A stretch of DNA of 12,553 bases from an uncultured Planctomycetota bacterium. GTDB lineage: Bacteria > Planctomycetota > Phycisphaerae > Sedimentisphaerales > Anaerobacaceae. Position 1 is the first letter of the stretch. Every line of letters starts with the position of its first letter. A program made the translations under genes and the position numbers. Positions 6,405 to 12,553 of this stretch are shown here, piece by piece. The notes under the pieces were generated by a model that was given only the letters and a program-made list of their open reading frames with translations, searched no databases and was not told where the DNA came from. The stretch covers positions 1 to 12,553 of the forward strand of contig CAIYOL010000197.1 in NCBI GenBank assembly GCA_903927855.1. The letters run 5' to 3'.

Positions 6405-6461
6405 ATGGAGGACGGAACTCAAATAGGTAAGAGTAAAAAATCAATAGAGGTGGTGTTGTGA
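6405..6461 (+). other. Possible 18-codon leader ORF overlapping the adaptor start
   Basis: An ATG at 6405 opens the frame MEDGTQIGKSKKSIEVVL and stops with a TGA at 6459-6461 that overlaps the adaptor GTG start (6458-6460) as GTGA. A weak AGGA is about 9 nt before the ATG. The exact stop/start overlap is what translational coupling would need, but the frame is short and could be chance. Confidence 0.25.
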
Positions 6462-7879
6462 AGAAGAGACGTAAAAAGTGGATTATCATCAGCGTTATCC
6501 TGCTCGCGGCGCTGATAGTCGGCGGCGTGATTGTAAACAAGAGGCACAAGAGCAAAGACCCGGGAGAAGTGGTTCGACTCGAAGAGGTCAAACGCGGAGA
6601 ACTGACTGAGGAAATCGGCGCACTATGCGAGATTGAGCCGAATGAAATTGTCCAGCTAAGCGCGAGGGTATCGGCGCGAATTGTAGAGCTCCCGTACGAC
6701 GAAGGGGCCGTTGTAACCTGCGGCGACCCGAACGCCAGTCCGCCTGTGCCGGCTTCGCTGCTGATTAAACTCGATGCCAAGGATATGGAGAGCCAGTTGC
6801 GAATAGCACAGGCAAGCAGGGATGCTCAGGAGGCCCAGATAGAGGTGGAGAAGGAGAAGATAGAGGGGTGCAAGGACGATATTACAGCCTTGGCGGCGTC
6901 GTTAGAGCAGGCGGAAAACGACCTCAAAAGAAAACAGGGGTTGTATGAGACGCATGACATCAGCAAGGCCGATTATGACCAGGTAAAATACAAGGTGGAC
7001 ACACTTCGTGCCCAGAACGGGAGCACCAAGCACAACACGGAAGCGGCCCAGCGGAATTTAGTAGTAATGAGACATAATCTGGACGCAGCGGATGCGAGGA
7101 TTGCAGAAGCGCAAGAGATGCTCAGCTACACAACGATAACATCGCCGATAAACGGAGTGGTGACGCGCGTCAACGCCAAGGTGGGCGAAATGGTAATGAC
7201 AGGGACGATGAATAACCCCGGAACAGTGATAATGGAGGTCTCTGATCTGTCAAATATGCTGGCGGTGGCGGAGATAGACGAGGCAGACGTAGGAAGTCTA
7301 CAGGTAGGGCAGGAGGCGGCGGCGACCATGCTGGCGTTCGGAAACATCGTGTTCAAAGGGAAGGTCAAGGAGATAGCGCTTAAACATCGCATAAACAACA
7401 CGGGGACAAGATACTACCGTACGGAGATACTTTTAGACAACGACGCGAATGTATCGAAGCTTTATACAGGACTAACAGGACATATCGATGTTAAGACACG
7501 AAAACACGCGGATATTCTGAAAGTCCCCAGTCAGGCTGTCCTGGCAAGACAGGTAGAAGATCTGCCGCTGGAGATACGTGACAACTGCGGCGAGGTGGAC
7601 AAAAACAAGACGTTTGTAACGGTCGTTTACAAATTCGTTGACGGCAAAGCGGTTGTTGTGCCGGTAAAGATGGGCAAAAGCGACCTGATGTATACGATTA
7701 TCGAATCAGGACTTAAGGAAGGAGACAAGGTTATTGTGGGGCCTTACAAGTCGCTGGAGAAGCTAAAACACGATCAGGCCGTGCAGGACGAACGGGAAGT
7801 GGAAGCTAAGAAAAAAGAAGAAGAAAAAAACAAGGCAGCGAAAGGTAAAAAAGACAGCAATGAGCCGGCGAGCAAGTGA
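6458..7879 (+). CDS. Periplasmic adaptor (membrane fusion protein) of MacA/HlyD type
   Basis: This 473-residue protein should bridge the inner-membrane ABC transporter to the outer-membrane factor. It has a very basic start (MKKRRKK), a membrane anchor at about residues 8-27, a first lipoyl half (about 60-107), an alpha-helical coiled-coil hairpin (about 108-222), a second lipoyl half with TITSPINGVVTRV (about 226-238), a beta barrel (about 265-345), a membrane-proximal domain (about 350-436) and a Lys/Glu-rich tail (440-473). The first lipoyl half carries an insert of roughly nine residues, CGDPNASPPVPAS, where most family members have only a short turn. The GTG start is preceded by GAGGTG at 5-6 nt. 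Its last 20 nt overlap the ATPase gene, which points to translational coupling. The architecture makes the family secure; the exact subfamily and substrate are not. Confidence 0.93.
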   Translation: MKKRRKKWIIISVILLAALIVGGVIVNKRHKSKDPGEVVRLEEVKRGELTEEIGALCEIEPNEIVQLSARVSARIVELPYDEGAVVTCGDPNASPPVPASLLIKLDAKDMESQLRIAQASRDAQEAQIEVEKEKIEGCKDDITALAASLEQAENDLKRKQGLYETHDISKADYDQVKYKVDTLRAQNGSTKHNTEAAQRNLVVMRHNLDAADARIAEAQEMLSYTTITSPINGVVTRVNAKVGEMVMTGTMNNPGTVIMEVSDLSNMLAVAEIDEADVGSLQVGQEAAATMLAFGNIVFKGKVKEIALKHRINNTGTRYYRTEILLDNDANVSKLYTGLTGHIDVKTRKHADILKVPSQAVLARQVEDLPLEIRDNCGEVDKNKTFVTVVYKFVDGKAVVVPVKMGKSDLMYTIIESGLKEGDKVIVGPYKSLEKLKHDQAVQDEREVEAKKKEEEKNKAAKGKKDSNEPASK

Positions 7880-8624
7880 CAATGACGGCGTGATTATCCA
7901 ACTGCGAGGCGTGAGGCGAGTTTACCGGGTGGGGGTGGAGGAGATATACGCTCTTGACGGGGTGGATTTGGAGATTCGGGAAAACGAATACCTGGCTGTA
8001 ATGGGCCATTCAGGTTCCGGCAAAAGCACGCTTATGAACGTTTTGGGATGCTTAGATAAACCAACCGAAGGTAGTTACAAGTTTAGTGGTGATGATGTGA
8101 CGGAGATGGAGGACTCGGGGCTGGCCATGATACGCAACGAGCGGATTGGTTTTGTGTTTCAGTCTTTCGAGCTTTTACCGCAAATGAACGCCATAAAGAA
8201 TGTAGAGATACCGCTGATATATTCGCGGTCTGGCTGGCTTGGACGGGCGGCAAAGGCGAAAAAATCTCTCCAGAGGGTTGGACTGGCAGACAGGATGACG
8301 CACAAGCCGAACCAGCTTTCAGGCGGGGAGAAACAACGCGTGGCCATAGCGAGGGCGCTTGTTTGTGAGCCGGATGTGCTTCTTGCGGATGAGCCGACAG
8401 GCAATCTGGACAGCAAAACTACCAAGAGCATAATGGAGCTTTTCGACCAGCTTCACCAGCAGGGACAGACGATAATTCTTGTAACCCACGAGGAGGACGT
8501 GGCGAGACACGCGAAGCGGATTGTCAGAATGAAGGACGGCAGGGTTTGCAGTGATTTGCCGATTGAGCAGGATAGGGCCGCGAATTCTTTATCCGTGGCA
8601 AAGTCGAAAGAGATACAAATATGA
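7860..8624 (+). CDS. ABC transporter ATPase of MacB/LolD type
   Basis: This 254-residue cytoplasmic ATPase would drive the permeases encoded next. All motifs are intact: Walker [10 protein letters not shown] (49-57), Q-loop FQSFELLP (Gln101), signature LSGGE (153-157), Walker B VLLADEP (173-179), D-loop GNLDS (181-185) and H-loop His210 in VTHEED. The N-terminal block ([14 protein letters not shown], then ALDGVDLEI) is typical of the MacB/LolD/FtsE group. Unlike E. coli MacB, the ATPase is not fused to the permease. The ATG at 7860 lies inside the adaptor gene (20-nt overlap) with no strong ribosome binding site, so translation is probably coupled; a GTG at codon 11 is an alternative start. 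Its stop overlaps the next start as ATGA. The last 25 residues are variable and polar. Confidence 0.96.
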   Translation: MSRRASDNDGVIIQLRGVRRVYRVGVEEIYALDGVDLEIRENEYLAVMGHSGSGKSTLMNVLGCLDKPTEGSYKFSGDDVTEMEDSGLAMIRNERIGFVFQSFELLPQMNAIKNVEIPLIYSRSGWLGRAAKAKKSLQRVGLADRMTHKPNQLSGGEKQRVAIARALVCEPDVLLADEPTGNLDSKTTKSIMELFDQLHQQGQTIILVTHEEDVARHAKRIVRMKDGRVCSDLPIEQDRAANSLSVAKSKEIQI

Positions 8625-9913
8625 AGAGGTTATTGAGCGCACCGATACTTTTTTTGCAGTTACTTTACCAGAGTACTTATCTGGCGATTAACCAGATATG
8701 GGCGAGAAAGACGCGCTCGATTCTGACAACGACCGGGATTGTGATAGGCGTGGCGTCGATAACAACCGTAATAGCGCTGCTGACCGGGCTGAAGAATCAG
8801 ACGCTTGCAGATTTTGAAAAATGGGGCGCCAGGACTATCTGGATACGTCACACTGAACCTAAAACAGGACCGAAGCGGAATATATCGTGGTGGAACCTGA
8901 GATTTTGGCCTGATGAGTTCAACGGAATTTTAAATCGCTGCCAGTCGCTTGTGAGGTTTTCACGAATAGCACCCCGCGATTATTATACTCCCTTCGTAGT
9001 GAGATTCGGCGAGAAGTCGGTGGAAGGCGTAAATGTTACGGGAATAGACCCGGGCGCAGAACAAATCACTAATCGTCCCGTGATATTTGGCAGGCCTTTC
9101 TCGAAGATTGATGATAGCGAGGGAAGACAGGTCTGCTACGTGGATGTGAACCTCAGAGACAAGCTTGGCCTGAATAAGGATTGCGTCGGCCAGACGGTAT
9201 TGGTGGGCGGCAAAAATTACCTGATAGTAGGCGTGGTGGATATAGTGCCTGAGCAGGCGGCCAGATGGACCGGCGGGGGGCAGGGGCTGGAGATGTTTAT
9301 TCCTTTCAGGACGTATCTGAAATTAGGTGACCCGCATCCTCATATGTATGCGATGGCGGAGAGTCTATCGACGGAACTGTCGGAAGAAGCAGTATCGGAG
9401 ATAACATTCTTTATGCGCCAGATGCGCAGGCCGCGTCTAAGCCCCGGAGAGCCGGATACCTTTACCGTTCGTTCGGTCCAGTCGAGAGTCGAACAATACA
9501 ATCGAGTGTCAATGTTAATTACGCTGGTAGCAGGCGGTGTTGCCGGCATATCACTTCTGGTTGGGGGAATCGGGATTATGAATATTATGCTCGTCTCAGT
9601 CTCGGAAAGAACCAGAGAAATAGGGTTGCGCAAGGCCGTCGGTGCAAGGAAAAGAGCGATACTGATGCAGTTTCTCGTGGAGTCGCTTATCCTGTGCTTT
9701 TTTGGAGGGCTGATTGGGCTTGGATTAAGCAAACTCCTGACATTTGCGATTGGTGCAATATCCAAAAACGAGGTGCTTGGCATGGCGCAGATACCTATGT
9801 GGGCCGTAGCGCTGTCGTTTGGTTTCTGCGGGATAGTGGGAGTAGTTTTCGGAATGATTCCGGCGGTGAAGGCGATGCGGCTGGACCCCATCGAGGCGTT
9901 AAGACATGAATAA
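8621..9913 (+). CDS. MacB/FtsX-type ABC permease, first of a tandem pair
   Basis: This 430-residue inner-membrane protein has the four-helix MacB layout: TM1 at about 33-56, a large periplasmic domain (about 57-297), then TM2 (298-322), TM3 (346-376) and TM4 (391-415). The FtsX-like core is marked by GGIGIMNIMLVSVSERTREIG (split here near 315-335), RKAVGA (337-342) and the C-terminal LDPIEALRHE. MacB-type permeases are mechanotransmitters: ATP-driven motion in the cytoplasm is passed to the periplasm to push substrate into the adaptor/outer-membrane channel. The periplasmic domain carries a striking aromatic block, WWNLRFWPDEF (90-100), shared with the following paralogue. The start overlaps the ATPase stop as ATGA. 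The gene is an obvious paralogue of the next one, with roughly 60% identity by eye, so the pair may form a heterodimer around the single ATPase. Confidence 0.95.
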   Translation: MKRLLSAPILFLQLLYQSTYLAINQIWARKTRSILTTTGIVIGVASITTVIALLTGLKNQTLADFEKWGARTIWIRHTEPKTGPKRNISWWNLRFWPDEFNGILNRCQSLVRFSRIAPRDYYTPFVVRFGEKSVEGVNVTGIDPGAEQITNRPVIFGRPFSKIDDSEGRQVCYVDVNLRDKLGLNKDCVGQTVLVGGKNYLIVGVVDIVPEQAARWTGGGQGLEMFIPFRTYLKLGDPHPHMYAMAESLSTELSEEAVSEITFFMRQMRRPRLSPGEPDTFTVRSVQSRVEQYNRVSMLITLVAGGVAGISLLVGGIGIMNIMLVSVSERTREIGLRKAVGARKRAILMQFLVESLILCFFGGLIGLGLSKLLTFAIGAISKNEVLGMAQIPMWAVALSFGFCGIVGVVFGMIPAVKAMRLDPIEALRHE

Positions 9914-9934
9914 CGAAAGGAAACAGGCGAGGAT

Positions 9935-11221
9935 ATGAAAGAGTTGCTCTTGGCGCCGATATTTTTTCTGCGATTGCTGTATCAGAGCAGCTTCCTGGCG
10001 TTAGGCCAGATTTGGGCGAAGAAGGGGCGGTCTATTTTGACAACGACAGGGATTGTGATAGCGGTCGCCTCGATAACGGCCGTGATAGCATCTCTGATGG
10101 GGCTTAAGGCAAAGGTGCTTTCAGACCTCGAGACCTTCGGTGCCAAGTCCATATGGGTATGGTTTGCAAGGCCCGACTCGGGACCGAAGAAAAATGTCTC
10201 GTGGTGGGAACTGCGGTTCTGGCCTGATGAATTCGATGGCCTTTTGGAGCATTGTCCGTCCGTAGCTAAATATACGCGTATCTCGCCGATAGACAGCCGG
10301 TTTGTGGCGTCGTTCGGCGAAAAAACGGCTGAAGGTGTCCAGGTTTCCGGAGTGGACCTCGGCTGGGAAGAAATAGCGAATCGGCCCCTGATTATGGGCA
10401 GGCCTTTTTCGCAAATCGACCAGAGCGAATGCCGGCTGGTCTGCTATATAGAGGCGGATTTGAGAGACAAGCTCGGAATGGACAAGGATTGTATAGGCCA
10501 AATGGTCTCTGTTAAAGGGCGCGGCTACATGGTGGTCGGCGTAATAGACCGCAGGCCCGACCTTGCAGTCATTGACATCGGGGACAACCGACAGGAAGGT
10601 TACGAAATGTATATTCCCTACAATACATTCATGAAATTAGGCAACAAACGCCCCTTTATATATGTGATGGCAATGAGCAACTCCCCCGAAGTCTCTGAAG
10701 AAGCTGTCTCTGAGATAAAATTCTTTATGCGCAAATCGCGCAGGCCTGCTTTAAGCCCGGGTGAGCCTGACACATTCGGAGCGCAGTCGATGCAATCAGC
10801 TATGCAGCAGTTTAACCAGCTTTCACAGGTGATAACGCTCGTGGCAGGCGGAATCGTAAGTATATCGCTTTTGGTAGGGGGGGTTGGGATTATGAATATT
10901 ATGCTTGTCTCTGTATCGGAAAGAACAAGAGAGATAGGTTTACGAAAAGCCGTTGGTGCAAAAAAGGGAGCGATACTGACGCAGTTTCTGGTGGAGTCGA
11001 TAGTTCTGAGCTTCATCGGAGGAATAATCGGGCTGGGCTTAGGGAAACTGATGACGATGGGAATCTGCTCGATTAACAAGATGATGAATCTGTCCCACAT
11101 TCCTTTGTGGGCGGTGGTGTTGTCGTTTTGTTTCTGCGGCACAGTAGGGATAACTTTCGGAATGTTTCCGGCGATAAAGGCGGCGAGGTTAGACCCGATA
11201 GAGGCGTTGAGACATGAGTAG
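9935..11221 (+). CDS. MacB/FtsX-type ABC permease, second of a tandem pair
   Basis: This 428-residue paralogue of the preceding permease keeps the same plan: TM1 near 33-56, a periplasmic domain to about 295, and three C-terminal helices. Identical elements include GRSILTTTGIVI at TM1, SPGEPDTF (about 272-279), the IMNIMLVSVSERTREIGLRK block and the final LDPIEALRHE. The aromatic block is WWELRFWPDEF. The two copies differ most around residues 105-130 and 205-245 in the periplasmic domain, which is the part likely to contact substrate or adaptor. Third-position differences are many, so the duplication is old and not an assembly artefact. It starts 21 bp after the first permease, with AGG close to the ATG, and its end overlaps the TolC-like gene by 8 nt. 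A homodimer with a specialised role is the alternative to a heterodimer. Confidence 0.95.
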   Translation: MKELLLAPIFFLRLLYQSSFLALGQIWAKKGRSILTTTGIVIAVASITAVIASLMGLKAKVLSDLETFGAKSIWVWFARPDSGPKKNVSWWELRFWPDEFDGLLEHCPSVAKYTRISPIDSRFVASFGEKTAEGVQVSGVDLGWEEIANRPLIMGRPFSQIDQSECRLVCYIEADLRDKLGMDKDCIGQMVSVKGRGYMVVGVIDRRPDLAVIDIGDNRQEGYEMYIPYNTFMKLGNKRPFIYVMAMSNSPEVSEEAVSEIKFFMRKSRRPALSPGEPDTFGAQSMQSAMQQFNQLSQVITLVAGGIVSISLLVGGVGIMNIMLVSVSERTREIGLRKAVGAKKGAILTQFLVESIVLSFIGGIIGLGLGKLMTMGICSINKMMNLSHIPLWAVVLSFCFCGTVGITFGMFPAIKAARLDPIEALRHE

Positions 11222-12553
11222 GATGGTGGTGAAAAATATTATTTTTGCTGTCGCGCTGGGTGTATTGGTATTTCTGGCAGGATGCGAGGAGTTTGCCAAA
11301 GAAGAGGACTTCTATACTATAAAAACCCCGCCGGAGCAAACTCGGGAGATACAGACGCTAAAATTGGAGCCAAAGGCGGATGGGAACGAGCTTATTCCTG
11401 ATGTGAACAAGCCTGCTGAAGTGAATAAACCTGCTCAAAAGGAAATTGGATTGAGCATAGAGCAGTGCCGGGCTATGACGCTGACGAACAATTTGGATTT
11501 GAAGGTCCAGTTGATAGCGCCTGCGATAGCCGCCAAACGGGTCAGTGAGGAAGAGGCGAAATTCGAGTCATCGTTTTTCGCGAACGTCTCTTACAGCGAC
11601 ATAAAACAGCCGGGTTTGGCCTCGTCAAAAAGCGTCGACGTTGACCTCGGAGTTGATGTCCCGCTGAGAACGGGCGGAAAGGTGACATTCGACGTCGCCG
11701 ACAACTGGACGAAGGCGGGTTACACAAGCTACACTGCGACGAGTTCGCTTTCGATAAGCCAGCCGCTGCTGCAGGGGGCGGGCAAAAGGGTAAACACTCA
11801 CTCGATTCGGATAGCCGAATACGAGCGCCGGATAACCGACGCACAGACCAAGCTTGAAGTGATACGGGTTCTCGCCAACGCCGACCGCGGCTACTGGCGG
11901 CTTTATGCGGCAAGACGCGAGCTTGAAGTCCGCAAAAAAGAATACGAGCTTGCACAGGTACAGTTGAAACAAACGCGGAGAATGGTCGAATTGGGCGAGA
12001 GGGCGGAGGTGGAAGTCGTGCGTTCGGAGGCAGGGGTCGCGGAGCGATTGCAATATATCATCATAGCGGAAAATAACCTGCGCGACAGGGAGCGTGAGCT
12101 GAAACAAATAATGAACGAATCGGGTCTGGCGATGAGTACGCCGACGGTGATAGTGCCTATGACCGAGCCGGACCCTGTGCTTTATGAGCTTAATAGGCCT
12201 CTATTGACGGCGTTGGCTGAACAGAACCGAATGGAGATGCTCGAGGTGGAACTTCAGATTGCAGAGGATATCAGCAAGGTTGATTATTACAAGAACCAGG
12301 CGCTGCCGCTTGTGACGCTGAATTACACGTATAACATCAACGGGCTTGGGGCAACGCGAAATGATGCTTACGATATGCTTTATGACAAGGATTTCGAAGA
12401 CCATATAGCGGGGATGAAGCTGGTAGTGCCTCTTGGCAATGAAGCGGCGAAGAGTCGGGTGAATCAGGCATTCTATCAGCGAAGACAAAGATTGGTCAGC
12501 AAGGAGAACCGCAGGACGCTGATAGAAAAAGAGGTGCTGGCGGCGGTTGACCA
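11214..12553 (+). CDS. TolC-like outer-membrane factor lipoprotein (3' end cut by window edge)
   Basis: I translated this frame by hand: it is open from the ATG at 11214 to the right edge (446 complete codons). The N-terminus is a lipoprotein signal with lipobox LAGC and Cys24 as the lipidated residue. A low-complexity linker follows (about 25-78, with VNKPA twice), then the outer-membrane-factor fold: IGLSIEQCRAMTLTNNLDL (about 78-96), beta-strand segments (about 120-185), long helices (about 200-300), and a second structural repeat from about 327 onward. Such proteins trimerise into a channel-tunnel across outer membrane and periplasm and dock onto the adaptor. The start overlaps the permease stop by 8 nt, with GAGG 9 nt upstream; an ATG three codons later also keeps the lipobox. 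Its place as the last visible gene completes an adaptor-ATPase-permease-channel operon. Roughly the last 50-100 residues are probably missing. Confidence 0.9.
   Translation, partial: MSRMVVKNIIFAVALGVLVFLAGCEEFAKEEDFYTIKTPPEQTREIQTLKLEPKADGNELIPDVNKPAEVNKPAQKEIGLSIEQCRAMTLTNNLDLKVQLIAPAIAAKRVSEEEAKFESSFFANVSYSDIKQPGLASSKSVDVDLGVDVPLRTGGKVTFDVADNWTKAGYTSYTATSSLSISQPLLQGAGKRVNTHSIRIAEYERRITDAQTKLEVIRVLANADRGYWRLYAARRELEVRKKEYELAQVQLKQTRRMVELGERAEVEVVRSEAGVAERLQYIIIAENNLRDRERELKQIMNESGLAMSTPTVIVPMTEPDPVLYELNRPLLTALAEQNRMEMLEVELQIAEDISKVDYYKNQALPLVTLNYTYNINGLGATRNDAYDMLYDKDFEDHIAGMKLVVPLGNEAAKSRVNQAFYQRRQRLVSKENRRTLIEKEVLAAVD

Larger units (their letters stand above)
6102..6457. other. Divergent intergenic region between the methyltransferase and efflux operons
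   Basis: These 356 bp separate two divergently transcribed operons and hold no convincing gene longer than about 20 codons. The left third contains a dyad overlapping a -10-like TATAAA for the methyltransferase operon. The centre holds a perfect hairpin bracketed by ATGACC direct repeats. The right half is AT-rich, with two imperfect direct repeats, a dyad and a perfect TATAAT facing the efflux operon. The elements are listed separately. Confidence 0.8.

Noticed and set aside
8621..11221. Assembly duplication of the permease gene
   Set aside because: The two copies differ at many silent and coding positions and in length, so this is a genuine old paralogous pair.
11542..12107. Minus-strand frames of 137 and 160 codons opposite the TolC-like gene
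   Set aside because: The plus-strand translation has a lipobox and outer-membrane-factor features in one long open frame; the opposite frames are Arg/Ser-rich shadows.
1..12553. tRNA, rRNA, CRISPR array, insertion sequence or prophage genes
   Set aside because: I saw no cloverleaf-like or rRNA stretches, no regularly spaced repeats, and no transposase, integrase or phage structural proteins by reading; a covariance-model scan was not possible.

Overview
The window reads as bacterial chromosome from a diderm (Gram-negative type) organism. It encodes apolipoprotein N-acyltransferase, two predicted lipoproteins, an outer-membrane-factor protein and a tripartite efflux pump. Gene style (a separate ABC ATPase with two permeases, a HEAT-repeat lipoprotein, a long-insert HlyD adaptor, frequent GTG/TTG starts, moderate GC) fits Planctomycetota, perhaps the Phycisphaerae side. 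That placement is inference from gene style only; no rRNA or marker phylogeny is available here.

Left part, minus strand (6101 down to 1). An upstream cluster, beta-class DNA methyltransferase > lnt > HEAT-repeat lipoprotein (6101-2389), is tightly packed and looks like one operon. After a 216-bp gap with a near-consensus promoter comes a second cluster: a membrane-anchored coiled-coil protein (2172-1294), a 51-residue single-pass membrane protein (1258-1103) and mreB (1033 to beyond the left edge). A perfect 11-bp inverted repeat lies just before mreB. The coiled-coil protein has the same layout as MreC (one N-terminal membrane anchor, long coiled coil, C-terminal beta domain), so the cluster may add accessory parts to the cell-shape machinery.

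Middle (6102-6457): a divergent intergenic region with several dyads, a hairpin flanked by direct repeats, a perfect TATAAT box and a possible 18-codon leader ORF. It probably holds the start signals of both divergent operons.

Right part, plus strand (6458 to the right edge). Five genes form one compact operon: periplasmic adaptor (MacA/HlyD type), ABC ATPase (MacB/LolD type), two paralogous FtsX/MacB-type permeases in tandem, and a TolC-like outer-membrane factor predicted to be a lipoprotein (cut by the right edge). Four of the five genes overlap a neighbour by 4 to 20 nt; the two permeases are 21 bp apart. Together they would form a complete inner-membrane-to-outer-membrane export system of the MacAB-TolC type. 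It is unusual because ATPase and permease are separate proteins and two different permeases are encoded, which suggests a heterodimeric transmembrane core. The substrate cannot be told from sequence.

No tRNA, rRNA, CRISPR array, transposase or phage gene was seen.
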